A stretch of DNA of 64,000 nucleotides from Knoellia locipacati (GCF_007992835.1 NZ_BKBA01000004.1:248001-312000); one strand, 5' to 3'; shown: positions 30,967-40,159, counted from the stretch's first letter. Program-made: numbers and translations. Notes: generated from the letters alone by a model not told the origin.

Positions 30967-32514
30967 TCAGCGCAGCAGGGCTCGCAGCGACTGGATCGTG
31001 TCGGCCTCGCCGGCGGGCTTGGCGTCGTCACCGACGCGGTAGCGCTTGACCCGGGCGAACCGCAGCGCCACACCGCCCGGGTAGCGCGAGCTCCGCTGCA
31101 CCCCGTCGATGGCGATCTCGACGACGACCTCGGGCCGCATCATGAGTGCCCAGCCGTTGTCGTCCGTGCCGAGCTCGGGGAAGGTCTCGGTCTGCCACCG
31201 CAGCAGCTCGTCGGTGAGCCCCTTGAAGGTCTTGCCGACCATGACGAACCCGCCCTCGGGACCGAACTCGCCCTCGGGGTCGCGGGCGCCGAGGTGGAGG
31301 TTGGACAGCCACCCCTGGCGCCGGCCGGACCCACGCTCGACCCCGAGCACGACGAGGTCGTAGGTGTGGACCGGCTTGACCTTGACCCAGTGCTTGCCGC
31401 GGCGCCCGGCGGCATAGGTCGAGTCGATGCCCTTGACCATGACGCCCTCGTGGCCGGCGGCGAGCGCCTCGCGCGAGATGCGGTCCGCGACGGCGGGGTC
31501 CGTGGTCACCTCACCCTCGATCCGGTATGCCGGCGCGATCCTCTCGAGGGCCTCGAGCCGCTCGCGCAGGGGCCGGTCGATGAGGTCCTCGCCGTCGAGG
31601 TGGAGCACGTCGAAGAACCGCGGTGCGAGCACCCGGGCCTGCTCCTGCTCGGCGCCGCTCTCGTCGGTGCCGAACCGGCTCATCGTGTCCTGGAACGGGC
31701 GCGGCGACCCGTCGTCGTCGAGCATGAGCGTCTCGCCGTCGAGGATGACCGACTCGACCGGCAGCGACAGGGCGACCTCGACGATCTCGGGGACCCGCGA
31801 GGTGATGTCGGCGAGCGACCGGGTGTGGATGCGGACGTCGGAGCCGCTGCGGTGCACCTGGATCCGGGCGCCGTCGAGCTTGTGCTCGACCGACGCCTCA
31901 CCGGTGACCTCGAGGGCGGCGCCGACGTCGGCAGCGGTCGAGGCGAGCATGGGCTGCACGGGGGTGAGCACGGCGAGCCCGATCCCGGCCACGGTGCTGG
32001 GGTCGGCGAGTGCGGCGCGGACGGTGCCGGCGAGCGAGCCGCTGAGCATGACGGCCCGGCGGACGTCGGCGAGCGGCAGCCCGACCGCGCGGGCCAGCCC
32101 GTCGGTGAGCACCCCCTCGAGGGCGCCGGTGCGCATCTCACCGGTCATGGCGCGTACGAGGTGGTCCTGCTCGGCCGCCGTGGCGCGCGAGAACAGGACG
32201 ACGAGCTCGTCGTTGCGCGCTCCGGCGGAGCCCGAGCCACCGAGCCCGGCGATCGTGTCGAGGACGGCGTCGACGTCGCTCACCGACAGCGACGGCTCGG
32301 CGGCGGGCTCCGCGGCCGTGCGGGCCGCACCGACCGTGCGGTATCCGAGGCCGATCGATCCCTGACGCAGCCGGCCGAGGAGCAGCCCGACGGCAGCCTC
32401 GGCCTCATCGGGCCCGAGGTCACGCAGGAGCCCGGCGAGGAGCTCGGTCTTGGCGGTACGCGACCTGGTCGCCGCGAGCGCCTCCGCCGTCTCGACGAGG
32501 CGAGCCAACGGCAT
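30967..32514 (-). CDS. ATP-dependent DNA ligase (LigB-like)
   Basis: 515 residues, similar to mycobacterial LigB (about 507). The adenylated lysine motif is EHKLDGARIQVHR near residue 211. Further motifs are RSLADITSRVP, ILDGETLM, LFFDVLHLDGED-like RFFDVLHLDGEDLI, EGVMVKG and WVKVKP. A helical N-terminal DNA-binding domain precedes the nucleotidyltransferase, and an OB domain ends the protein. It joins nicks using ATP, in addition to the essential NAD+-dependent ligase encoded elsewhere. The ATG at 32514 sits inside a GTATGCCG motif and has no convincing RBS. Confidence 0.93.
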   Translation of the reverse strand: MPLARLVETAEALAATRSRTAKTELLAGLLRDLGPDEAEAAVGLLLGRLRQGSIGLGYRTVGAARTAAEPAAEPSLSVSDVDAVLDTIAGLGGSGSAGARNDELVVLFSRATAAEQDHLVRAMTGEMRTGALEGVLTDGLARAVGLPLADVRRAVMLSGSLAGTVRAALADPSTVAGIGLAVLTPVQPMLASTAADVGAALEVTGEASVEHKLDGARIQVHRSGSDVRIHTRSLADITSRVPEIVEVALSLPVESVILDGETLMLDDDGSPRPFQDTMSRFGTDESGAEQEQARVLAPRFFDVLHLDGEDLIDRPLRERLEALERIAPAYRIEGEVTTDPAVADRISREALAAGHEGVMVKGIDSTYAAGRRGKHWVKVKPVHTYDLVVLGVERGSGRRQGWLSNLHLGARDPEGEFGPEGGFVMVGKTFKGLTDELLRWQTETFPELGTDDNGWALMMRPEVVVEIAIDGVQRSSRYPGGVALRFARVKRYRVGDDAKPAGEADTIQSLRALLR

Positions 32515-32537
32515 ACGGGACTGTCCGGGAGGGAGGC

Positions 32538-32966
32538 TCACTCCGCCGCGGGCTGGTCGCCGGCGATGTTGACCATCCAGCCGATGCCGAACCTGTCGGC
32601 GCACATGCCGAACTCGTCGCCCCACATCTGCTTCTCGAGCGGCACCTGCACCTGGCCGCCCTCGGAGAGCTTGTCCCAGTAGCCGCGGAGCTCGTCACCG
32701 TCGCCGGAGAGGCTGATCGCGATCTGGGACCCACCCGAGAAGGTCATGCCGGGAGGGGTGTCGGAGGCCATGAGGGTGAGGCCGCCCGGCGCCACGAGCT
32801 GGGCGTGCATGACGCCGTCGGCGGGCGCCTGGTGCTCCGGGTCGCCGCCACCGAAGTCACCGAACGTCGAGACGGTGAGATCGCCGCCGAAGACGTCCTT
32901 GTAGAACTCCATGGCCTCGCGGGCGTTGTCCTGGAACTGGATGTAGGGGTTGAGTGTCGTCGCCAT
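32538..32966 (-). CDS. VOC-family protein (PhnB/DUF1428-like)
   Basis: 142 residues. The pattern LNPYIQFQDNAREAMEFYKDVFGGDL at the start and KQMWGDEFGMCADRFGIGWMVNIAG at the end is typical of PhnB-like proteins often misnamed 3-demethylubiquinone methyltransferase. The ATG at 32966 follows a TACGTT hexamer (complement at 32974-32979) with 7 bases between and no RBS, suggesting a leaderless transcript. The DNA ligase gene follows after 23 bases on the same strand. Biochemical function is unknown. Confidence 0.85.
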   Translation of the reverse strand: MATTLNPYIQFQDNAREAMEFYKDVFGGDLTVSTFGDFGGGDPEHQAPADGVMHAQLVAPGGLTLMASDTPPGMTFSGGSQIAISLSGDGDELRGYWDKLSEGGQVQVPLEKQMWGDEFGMCADRFGIGWMVNIAGDQPAAE

Positions 32967-33015
32967 GGATCTCAACGTAGACCCGCCCCCCGACACGCGG
33001 AACCTGATCGACGTA

Positions 33016-33065
33016 TTGCCCGGTTGGGACACGCTCGCTGGCGCTCGCCCGTCCCAACCGGGCAA
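33016..33065 (-). terminator. hairpin terminator of the PhoX-like gene
   Basis: TTGCCCGGTTGGGAC and GTCCCAACCGGGCAA are perfect 15-base arms with a 20-base loop, 12 bases past the PhoX-like stop (reading leftward). Confidence 0.7.
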
Positions 33066-33077
33066 GAAGTCGGGGCC

Positions 33078-35105
33078 TCAGCGGCCGTGGCGGCGGTAGG
33101 CGTGGATCACCGACGGGCGGGGCTGTCCGTCGCCGCGGTACGGGAACTGCGAGACGACGTTGTCGGGGCTCGCACCCGTGACCTCGCCGGGGTGCTGCAC
33201 GGCGACGATGACCGAGTCGGGACCCAGGATCGTCGGCCCGCAGGTCTCGGCTCCGACCGGCACCGAGAGGAACTGCTGGAGCCGGCCCTTGTCACGTCCC
33301 TCGAGCGGCATGACGTAGAGGCCGTCACAGTGGTTGAGCGTCCCCGGCATGCCGTCGGTCGAGATCCACAGGTTGCCGGTCGCGTCGAAGGCGACGTTGT
33401 CGGGGCAGCTGATCGGGCTGACCTCGCTCTTGTCGTAGCCGTTGAAGTAGGTCTGCGGGTCGCTGGGGTCACCGGCGACGAGCACGATCTTCCAGGTGAA
33501 GGTCAGCGCGCCGTGGTCGCCGCCCGCCTCGGTGAACTCCGTGACGTGGCCGTGCTTGTTGGTGGCGCGCGGGTTCGCCTCGTCGATCTGGGCGGGGGTG
33601 CGGGAGGTGTTGTTGGTCATCGCGGCATAGATGCGGCCGTTGACCGGGTTGGGCTGCACGTCCTCGGGCCGGTCCATCTTGGTCGGGCCGACCTTGTCCG
33701 CGGCCAGGCGCGTCCAGATGAGGACCTCCTCGACCGTGAAGCCGGGCACCTTGGACACGCCACCGACGACGAGCGGGAGCCACTGGCCGGTGCCGTCGTA
33801 CTCACCGTCTGCGGCGCCGTCACCGGAGAGCTTCGCGACGTAGAGGTCGCCCTCGGAGAGCAGGCGCATGTTGCGCTTCTTGTCGCCCTCCTTGTACGTG
33901 CCCTTGGAGAGGAACTTGTAGATGTAGTCGAACCGCTCGTCGTCTCCCATGTATGCCGCGACGCGCCCGTCCGCGGTGAGGGTCACCGTGGCGCCCTCGT
34001 GCTTGAAGCGACCCATGGCCGTGTGCTTGACCGGCGTCGACGTCGGGTCCTGCGGGTCGACCTCGACGATCCAGCCGAACCGGTTGACCTCGTTGGGCTC
34101 GGTGACCACCGAGAAGCGGTCACGCACCCGCTCCCAGCCGCGGCCACCCGACGTGATGCCGTAGCGCCTGAGCCTGCCCTGCGGGTCGGGGGCGCCGGTG
34201 GCGTTGAAGTACTGGTTGACGTTCTCCTCGCCCGACAGGTAGGTGCCCCACGGGGTCTCGCCGCCGGCGCAGTTGTTGAGCGTGCCGAGGACGCGCTCGC
34301 CGGTCGGGTCCTGCGAGGTGCGGAGGTGGACCGAGCCGGCGGCCGGGCCGTCGACCGCGAAGGGGGTGTCGGTGTGGATGCGACGGTTGCGCTTGCCGCC
34401 CTGGACCCAGCGCCACGGCGAGCCGGCGTTGCGCCGCTCGACCTCGGTGATGGTGATGCCGTGGGCCGCGAGGACGACCTCGAGCTGGTCGCCGGTGAGG
34501 TCGGCCGAGGACGTGACGCCGCGGAACATCAGCTCGTCGTTGGTGTACTCGTTGTTGAAGGCGAGCAGCCCCTTGTGGGCGCCCTTGTTGCCCGGGCCGC
34601 CGTGCATGAACTGCGTGTAGTCGCAGTTGTAGCCGGCCTGCGCGCGCTGGGCGGCAGCAGTCTGGTTGTCGAAGTCGAACGCCGGGGTGTCCTTGAACAA
34701 CGGGTCGCCCCACGAGATGATCGGCGCCCACGCGAAGCCCTCGGGCACCTTGACGGCGTCGACCGTGGCGGGGGTGGGGGCGATGCCGGTGAACCCCAGC
34801 CCGTGGTCCCTGCCGCGGCCCTTGGCTCCGTCGCCCGGAGCGGCAGATGCAGCCGACGGCGCAGCCGCGACGGACGGCATACCCCAGGCCGTGAGGCCGA
34901 CCAGAGCGGCACCGGCGCCACCGGCGCGCAGCGCGAGGCGACGCGACACCCCCTCGGCGACGAGGTCGCCGAAGTACGCGTTGTCGGAGGTGTTGGGCAC
35001 GTCCTGGTCGCAGGCGTTGCCGCAGCGGTACTGGCAGGTCATCGAGCTGCGGCCACCCTCGTGCGATCGGGTGAACAGCGGGAGCAGGCGGGCGGGAGTC
35101 GTCAC
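33078..35105 (-). CDS. PhoX-family alkaline phosphatase (DUF839), Tat-exported
   Basis: 675 residues. A Cys-containing N-terminal stretch (MTCQYRCGNACDQDVPNTSDN) precedes a twin-arginine signal SRRLALRAGGAGAALVGLTAWG, the arrangement common in actinobacterial PhoX-like proteins. The body has the DUF839 beta-propeller features: LLAFNNEYTNDELM, NNCAGGETPWGTYLSGEENV, GRFKHEGATV, MDRPEDVQPNPVNGRIY and SCPDNVAFDATGNLWISTDG, which hold the Ca/Fe ligands of PhoX. The GTG at 35105 has GAAGGAA upstream. It would release phosphate from esters outside the membrane under phosphate limitation; no Pho box was identified. Confidence 0.9.
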   Translation of the reverse strand: MTTPARLLPLFTRSHEGGRSSMTCQYRCGNACDQDVPNTSDNAYFGDLVAEGVSRRLALRAGGAGAALVGLTAWGMPSVAAAPSAASAAPGDGAKGRGRDHGLGFTGIAPTPATVDAVKVPEGFAWAPIISWGDPLFKDTPAFDFDNQTAAAQRAQAGYNCDYTQFMHGGPGNKGAHKGLLAFNNEYTNDELMFRGVTSSADLTGDQLEVVLAAHGITITEVERRNAGSPWRWVQGGKRNRRIHTDTPFAVDGPAAGSVHLRTSQDPTGERVLGTLNNCAGGETPWGTYLSGEENVNQYFNATGAPDPQGRLRRYGITSGGRGWERVRDRFSVVTEPNEVNRFGWIVEVDPQDPTSTPVKHTAMGRFKHEGATVTLTADGRVAAYMGDDERFDYIYKFLSKGTYKEGDKKRNMRLLSEGDLYVAKLSGDGAADGEYDGTGQWLPLVVGGVSKVPGFTVEEVLIWTRLAADKVGPTKMDRPEDVQPNPVNGRIYAAMTNNTSRTPAQIDEANPRATNKHGHVTEFTEAGGDHGALTFTWKIVLVAGDPSDPQTYFNGYDKSEVSPISCPDNVAFDATGNLWISTDGMPGTLNHCDGLYVMPLEGRDKGRLQQFLSVPVGAETCGPTILGPDSVIVAVQHPGEVTGASPDNVVSQFPYRGDGQPRPSVIHAYRRHGR

Positions 35106-35271
35106 GTCGGTTCCTTCGTCGGGGGCAGGGGGCCGGTTGGAGTCCGGCCGGCAGGCCAGCGGGGAACCGGCCGTCGTCGACGCTATGGAGCGCACGAGCC
35201 CGGGGTCCGACACCGCGGTGAACGCCGGGTGACACCTTGTCGACGGGCCGGGCGCACGGTAGGCAGGAGGC

Positions 35272-36015
35272 ATGTACCTCGAGAACGTCGTCGTCGACGC
35301 CCGCGATCCGCGCCGCCTCGGACGGTTCTGGGAGGCGTTGCTCGGCTGCTCGACCCTCACCGACGAGGACGCGAGCTACGAGACCCGGCTCGAGGTCCCG
35401 GACGGACCCTCGCTCGACCTGTGCTTCGAGCTCGTCACCGAGCCACCCCGGCCGAGCCCGCGGCTGCACCTCGAGGTCTCCGGCGGGGAGGCGCAGGAGC
35501 AGGCGGCCGTCGTCGAGCGCGCCCTCTCGCTCGGCGCCCGCCACCTCGACATCGGACAGCGCGACGTGCCCTGGGTCGTCCTCGCCGACCCCGAGGGCAA
35601 CCCGTTCTGCGTCATGGAGGCGCGCCCGGAGTATGCCGTGTCAGGGCCATTGTCGTCGTTGCCGCTCGACAGCGCCGACGTCGAGCGCGACCTCGCCTTC
35701 TGGTCCGAGCTGTCCGGGTGGGTGCCGGTCGACAGTGCCATGCCCGGGGCGCTGCGCCACGGGAGCGGGCGTGGGCCGCTGCTCGAGCTGTGCCCCGAGC
35801 CGCGGGCGAAGGACCCCTCGCTCAAGAACCGGGTCCACCTCGACATCCGGCTCGAGACCGGCGACGACGCCGACGAGACCGCCCAGCGGGTGCTCGACCT
35901 CGGCGGTGGGCACTACGAGCACGACTGGGGCGACCTGCCGTGGCAGGTCATGACCGACCCGTCCGGCAACGAGATGTGCCTGCTGCCGGCCCGGCGCCCA
36001 CCGCTCAGCGGCTGA
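35272..36015 (+). CDS. double VOC-domain (glyoxalase-like) protein
   Basis: 247 residues with two tandem glyoxalase-like domains. The first is MYLENVVVDARDPRRLGRFWEALLG to VLADPEGNPFCVME; the second is SSLPLDSADVERDLAFWSELSG to VMTDPSGNEMCLLPA. Both carry the DPxGN-x2-C pattern typical of the Glyoxalase_6 subgroup. An AGGAGG site directly precedes ATG 35272. The 3' end overlaps the end of the convergent HprK-like gene by 11 bases. Substrate unknown. Confidence 0.88.
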   Translation: MYLENVVVDARDPRRLGRFWEALLGCSTLTDEDASYETRLEVPDGPSLDLCFELVTEPPRPSPRLHLEVSGGEAQEQAAVVERALSLGARHLDIGQRDVPWVVLADPEGNPFCVMEARPEYAVSGPLSSLPLDSADVERDLAFWSELSGWVPVDSAMPGALRHGSGRGPLLELCPEPRAKDPSLKNRVHLDIRLETGDDADETAQRVLDLGGGHYEHDWGDLPWQVMTDPSGNEMCLLPARRPPLSG

Positions 36016-37087
36016 GCAGGACCCCCGTGCGCAGCAGCTCGTCGAGCCGCTCGCGCACGAGCCGGTCGGCGTCGGGGTGCTCGCCGAGCGCGGCGACCAC
36101 CGCCTCGACGGCCTCGTCGACGCCGATCCCGGCCTCGGCGGCGGTCCAGACGACCTCCCCGACCGGGCCCAGGCGGACGACGTCCTCGCCCACGAGCACG
36201 ACCGAACCGCCCTCGCCGTGGAGGGCGTCATGCCACGGTGCCCGGGTCAGGGTGCCCGCAGGACGCGGCGCGTGGGTGTCCGCGTGCGTGGTGGATCCCG
36301 GCGTCGTGGTCCACGGCTCGCGGGGCGGGCGCTCGCGGTCCTCGAGCAGGTCCCGCACGAGGTCGACGCAGTGCGCGATCTCGCCGTAGCGCAGGACGTA
36401 CGGCCCGTCCGACCGGCTCAGCAGCTCGGCCAACCGGTGCAGCGGGCGGTCGAGCAGCGTCAGCGACGACGACTGCGCGATGACCGCGATCGCCGCGTCG
36501 ACCAGGGGGAGCGGGGCGAGCTCCGGCACCTCTCGTACCGGGTCGCGTTCGAGGACGACGACCGCTTGCAGGTATGCCGTCCCGCCCACCTCCCGCAGCC
36601 CGAGGGCGTCGGGACCCTCCTCGTGCTTGTCCCACGGGGCGCCGGGGTCGGTGACCACCGACACCGGCTTCGGATAGGGCGAGACGATGCCGTCGGGCTC
36701 GACCGCCACCGTCTCGTCGCTGAGGTAGCCGAGCTCGCGGCCCAGCACCAGGGCCGCTGTGGACTTGCCCGCGCCCGACGGCCCGACGAGCGCCACGGCG
36801 CGCCCCCGCGACTCGAGGCCGGCGGCGTGGAGCAGCACCGCCGTGCCGCGCCGACGGCGGAGGGAGGCCAGCGTGATCGCGCGCGAGACGGCATACGGGT
36901 CCGGGTCGGTGACGACGAAGGGCTCGACGCCGGCGGCGGACCCGTCGACGCCCGGGACGCGGCACCGCGCCCAGAGCCGGTCGAGGCGCTCGCGGGCGGC
37001 CGGGACGAGCGCGGACGTGTCGAGGGTCCACCGGGCACCGAAGGCGTCGAGCACCCGGTCCGCGTCCACCTGTGCGTCGTCGACCAC
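36005..37087 (-). CDS. HprK-like P-loop kinase fused to a PqqD-like domain
   Basis: 360 residues. After about 60 N-terminal residues comes a P-loop, ALVGPSGAGKSTAALVLGRELGYLSDETVAVEPDGIVSPYPKPVSVV (about residues 97-143 in all). This is the hallmark layout of HPr-kinase-like proteins, with the SDE segment as the second catalytic element. The last 80 residues (VVLVGEDVVRLGPVGEVVWTAAEAGIGVDEAVEAVV...) resemble a PqqD/RRE peptide-binding winged helix. Related kinases occur in lasso-peptide and other RiPP clusters, but no precursor or B/C protein is adjacent. It is divergent from the GAF-ANTAR gene. The partner and substrate are unknown. Confidence 0.7.
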   Translation of the reverse strand: MVDDAQVDADRVLDAFGARWTLDTSALVPAARERLDRLWARCRVPGVDGSAAGVEPFVVTDPDPYAVSRAITLASLRRRRGTAVLLHAAGLESRGRAVALVGPSGAGKSTAALVLGRELGYLSDETVAVEPDGIVSPYPKPVSVVTDPGAPWDKHEEGPDALGLREVGGTAYLQAVVVLERDPVREVPELAPLPLVDAAIAVIAQSSSLTLLDRPLHRLAELLSRSDGPYVLRYGEIAHCVDLVRDLLEDRERPPREPWTTTPGSTTHADTHAPRPAGTLTRAPWHDALHGEGGSVVLVGEDVVRLGPVGEVVWTAAEAGIGVDEAVEAVVAALGEHPDADRLVRERLDELLRTGVLLSR

Positions 37088-37173
37088 CGCCGCATCCTCG
37101 CAGCCGGAGGCTCTTGCGTCGGGGCCGTGGTCGCGGGTGATACTGGCCCCGACGTTTGGATCGAGGAGAGCGC

Positions 37174-37935
37174 ATGATCGACATCAAGGCCGGTTCGCAC
37201 CCGCACGAGGACCTGCTGAGCGACGTCTCCGGTGTCCTCGCGTCGGTGGACGAGCTGAGCGACTACCTCACGCGGGTCGTGAACGCGGTCCGCACCCACG
37301 TCACGGGCTGCGACGAGGTCGGCGTGACCCTGCTCGTCGACGGCCGCGCGAGCACCGCGGCCTACACGACCGTGACGACGCTCGAGATCGACGCCGTGCA
37401 GTACCAGCTCGACCAGGGCCCCTGCCTCGAGGCCGCGCGCGAGCGCACCGAGGTCGTCGCCACCATCGGGGCGGACGGCGACGCCGACGAGCGGTGGCCG
37501 CTCTTCGCCGAGGCCGTGCGCCAGGACGGGATGCGCTCGCTCATGGCGCTGCCCCTGCTCAGCGGTGCCCAGTGCGTGGGCGCGCTCAACCTCTACGGCA
37601 CCGTGCCCCACGCCTTCGACGCGTTCGAGGCCTCGCTCGCGCGGGTCGCCGCCGCCCGTGCCGCCGACGCGATCGTCGCGGTGACCGAGCTCGACGGGGC
37701 GAGGCGCCTCGCCGGCCAGCTCGAGCAGGCGATGGCCAACCGGGCCGTCATCGAGCAGGCCAAGGGGGTGCTCATGGCGCTGCGCGGGATCGACGAGCAC
37801 GCTGCCTTCGACTGGCTGCGCACCTCCTCGCAGGCTCGCAACGTCAAGGTCAAGGTGCTCGCCGAGCAGGTCGTGGCCGGGGTGACCGGGCGGGCCGAGG
37901 CGACGGCGACCGAGGCCGACACCGCCACCGGCTGA
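37174..37935 (+). CDS. GAF-ANTAR regulatory protein
   Basis: 253 residues. The GAF sensor domain spans about residues 20-165 (VGVTLLVDGRASTAAYTT, QYQLDQGPCLEAARE, LMALPLLSGAQCVGALNLYG). The C-terminal ANTAR domain from about 180 (LEQAMANRAVIEQAKGVLMALRGIDEHAAFDWLRTSSQARNVKVKVLAEQVV) binds RNA hairpins to relieve transcription termination. The ATG at 37174 has GGAGAG 6 bases upstream. The ligand and target RNAs are unknown. It is divergent from the HprK-like gene, and the hairpin-rich leaders in this region are conceivable targets, which is speculation. Confidence 0.9.
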   Translation: MIDIKAGSHPHEDLLSDVSGVLASVDELSDYLTRVVNAVRTHVTGCDEVGVTLLVDGRASTAAYTTVTTLEIDAVQYQLDQGPCLEAARERTEVVATIGADGDADERWPLFAEAVRQDGMRSLMALPLLSGAQCVGALNLYGTVPHAFDAFEASLARVAAARAADAIVAVTELDGARRLAGQLEQAMANRAVIEQAKGVLMALRGIDEHAAFDWLRTSSQARNVKVKVLAEQVVAGVTGRAEATATEADTATG

Positions 37936-37968
37936 CTCGGGCCGCCCAGCCGCGTCGGGGTCGCCCAC

Positions 37969-37974
37969 TACAGT
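37969..37974 (+). promoter_or_regulatory. -10 hexamer (TACAGT) for leaderless App1 gene
   Basis: TACAGT ends 6 bases before ATG 37981 without an RBS. Confidence 0.5.
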
Positions 37975-37980
37975 CGGTGC

Positions 37981-39099
37981 ATGGCCCGTCCCCACCTCGC
38001 CGCGCTGATGGAGGACGCGTGGAACCGCCGCAAGAGCGACACCCTGCGCGAGCGCGGCTGGGGCACCAAGATCGTCCCGCACACCGGCTACGGCAGCGTC
38101 GGCTTCGTCCGGGTGCTTGCGCGGGTCCTCATGTCGCGCGACCCGATGCGCGCTGCCTCGGGTGACGCCGCCGGCAGCGTCCAGTCGCTGAGGTCGGCCG
38201 AGGAGGAGACCCGCGGGTGGCGGGCATTCGTCACCTCGCCCGCGATCGACGTGCCGGTGACGATCCGGATCGGCGAGCGCGAGATCGACGGTCGCACCGA
38301 CCGGTCGGGGCTGGTCGACATCGTCGTCCACGGGCACGGGCTCGGCCCCGGGTGGCACCAGGTCGAGATCAGCTCGCCGCTGGCCCGCCCCCGCACCGCC
38401 TCGGTGCTCATCATCGGCACCCGCCAGACCTTCGGGCTCGTGAGCGACATCGACGACACCGTGCTCTCGACGTCGCTGCCGCGCCCGGTCATCGCCGCAT
38501 GGAACACCTTCGTCAAGGCCGAGGGCACGCGCAGCCCGGTGCCGGGGATGGCGACGTTCTATCGCGAGCTCATGGACTCGCACCCGGGCATGCCCGTCAT
38601 CTACCTGTCGACCGGCGCGTGGAACACCGCGCCGTCGCTCACCCGGTTCCTGCGACGCAACGGCTACCCGCCGGGCCCGATGCTGCTCACCGACTGGGGG
38701 CCGACGCACACGGGGTGGTTCCGGTCGGGGCAGGACCACAAGCGGTCGGCCCTCGCCCGCCTCGCCCGCGAGCTGCCGCACGTCAAGTGGCTGCTCGTCG
38801 GCGACGACGGGCAGAACGACCCCAAGCTCTACACCGAGTTCGCGGCCCGACGCCCGGACTCGGTGCGCGCCATCGCCATCCGCCAGCTGAGCGTCGGCGA
38901 GCAGGTCCTCTCGCACGGCCTCCCGGTCGCCAACGACGACCTCGCGCCCGCTCCGACGCAGGACATCGCGGCGCCGGTCGTGCGGGCCCACGACGGCTAT
39001 GCGTTGTCACGGCTCGTCGCGCCCATCCTCGACGGTGACGTCGCCGATCCCGAGGCCGGCGCCAGGGCGCTCGAGGCCTCCGACATGTGGGGAGTGTGA
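37981..39099 (+). CDS. App1-family phosphatidate phosphatase (DUF2183)
   Basis: 372 residues. The catalytic core begins at the HAD-type motif VSDIDDTVLSTS near residue 155, followed by VIYLSTGAWNTAPSLTRFLRRNGYPPGPMLLTDWG and WLLVGDDGQNDPKLYTEFA, all hallmarks of App1. An N-terminal beta-rich part precedes it. App1 proteins dephosphorylate phosphatidate to diacylglycerol. No membrane segment or signal is present, so it acts in the cytoplasm or at the membrane surface. Fpg/Nei starts 4 bases after its stop, so the genes are likely co-transcribed. Confidence 0.9.
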   Translation: MARPHLAALMEDAWNRRKSDTLRERGWGTKIVPHTGYGSVGFVRVLARVLMSRDPMRAASGDAAGSVQSLRSAEEETRGWRAFVTSPAIDVPVTIRIGEREIDGRTDRSGLVDIVVHGHGLGPGWHQVEISSPLARPRTASVLIIGTRQTFGLVSDIDDTVLSTSLPRPVIAAWNTFVKAEGTRSPVPGMATFYRELMDSHPGMPVIYLSTGAWNTAPSLTRFLRRNGYPPGPMLLTDWGPTHTGWFRSGQDHKRSALARLARELPHVKWLLVGDDGQNDPKLYTEFAARRPDSVRAIAIRQLSVGEQVLSHGLPVANDDLAPAPTQDIAAPVVRAHDGYALSRLVAPILDGDVADPEAGARALEASDMWGV

Positions 39100-39103
39100 A
39101 GCC

Positions 39104-39964
39104 ATGCCCGAGCTGCCCGAGGTCCAGGCGCTCGTCGACTTCCTCGCGTCGCGCACGGCCGACCTGGCCGTGACCGGCGTCGAGCTCGGGTCGATCTCGG
39201 TGCTCAAGACGTTCAACCCGCCACCCGAGGCGCTCGTCGGGGCGCCGGTCGACTCGGTGTCGCGGCACGGCAAGTTCCTCGACCTCGACTGCGGTGGCAC
39301 GCACCTCGTCTTCCACCTCGCCCGCGCCGGGTGGCTGCGCTGGTCCGAGTCGCTGTCGCAGACGCGGCTGCGGCCGGGCAAGTCACCCATCGCGCTGCGG
39401 GTGCGCATGTCCGACGGGTCCGGCTTCGACCTCACCGAGGCCGGGACCAAGAAGTCGCTCGCGGCATACATCGTGTCCTCGCCCGACGAGGTGCCCGGGA
39501 TCGCCGCCCTGGGCCCCGACCCGCTCGCGGACTCGTTCTCGCTCAGCGACTTCCGCGAGATCCTCGGCAGTCGCAACGCCCAGGTCAAGGGCGTCCTGCG
39601 CGACCAGCACATCATCGCCGGGGTGGGCAACGCCTACTCCGACGAGATCCTCCACGTCGCCAAGCTGTCGCCCTTCGCGATGGCGGCCAAGCTCGACGAC
39701 GAGCAGACCGAACGCCTGTATGCCGCGTTGCGCGAGACCCTGTCCGCTGCGGTCCTCGCCGCGTCGGGCAAGCCCGCGGCCGAGCTCAAGGACGCCAAGC
39801 GCCAGGGAATGCGGGTCCACGGCCGGACGGGTCAGGTCTGCCCCGAGTGCGGCGACACGGTGCGTGAGGTGTCGTTCGCCGACTCCTCGCTGCAGTACTG
39901 CGCGACCTGCCAGACCGGGGGCAAGCCGCTCGCCGACCGGCGCACGAGCAAGTTCCTCAAATAG
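39104..39964 (+). CDS. Fpg/Nei-family DNA glycosylase/AP lyase
   Basis: 286 residues. The N-terminus PELPEVQALVDFL gives the catalytic Pro and Glu, HGKFLDLDCGG gives the beta-hairpin lysine, and DQHIIAGVGNAYSDEILHVAKLSP is the helix-two-turn-helix. The zinc finger CPECGDTVREV...YCATC is complete. It excises oxidised bases such as formamidopyrimidines and nicks the strand. The ATG at 39104 has GGGAG upstream and follows App1 closely. Whether it is Fpg or an Nei-like paralogue cannot be decided here. Confidence 0.92.
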   Translation: MPELPEVQALVDFLASRTADLAVTGVELGSISVLKTFNPPPEALVGAPVDSVSRHGKFLDLDCGGTHLVFHLARAGWLRWSESLSQTRLRPGKSPIALRVRMSDGSGFDLTEAGTKKSLAAYIVSSPDEVPGIAALGPDPLADSFSLSDFREILGSRNAQVKGVLRDQHIIAGVGNAYSDEILHVAKLSPFAMAAKLDDEQTERLYAALRETLSAAVLAASGKPAAELKDAKRQGMRVHGRTGQVCPECGDTVREVSFADSSLQYCATCQTGGKPLADRRTSKFLK

Positions 39965-39975
39965 CCATCGCGGGG

Positions 39976-40010
39976 GCCCAGCATTATCGGGTGACCCGAT
40001 AATGCTGGGC
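39976..40010 (+). terminator. perfect 35-base palindrome after the Fpg/Nei gene
   Basis: GCCCAGCATTATCGGGT and ACCCGATAATGCTGGGC are exact 17-base arms around a single G, 11 bases past the stop. It is followed at 40010-40059 by CTCGACCC and two GGGTCGAG copies, an additional small inverted and direct repeat before the PhoD gene. Confidence 0.7.
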
Positions 40011-40159
40011 TCGACCCGAGTCGGCAGGTCGGGTCGAGCGCGACAAAGTCGGGTCGAGTGACGGCCTGCGCGGTTCTTGGTGCGGCCCAGACGCACGGTT
40101 CACCCGATCGCCGCCTGAGCGCCGTTCGCCGGTCGCGCTGCGCCGCAAGGGTGTTCGTC

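Noticed and set aside
32805-36389. Forward open frame of about 1190 codons across the PhoX gene
   Set aside because: It lies opposite the clearly recognisable PhoX-like and VOC genes and shows no domain, only Arg/Gly/Val-rich sequence without a start signal.
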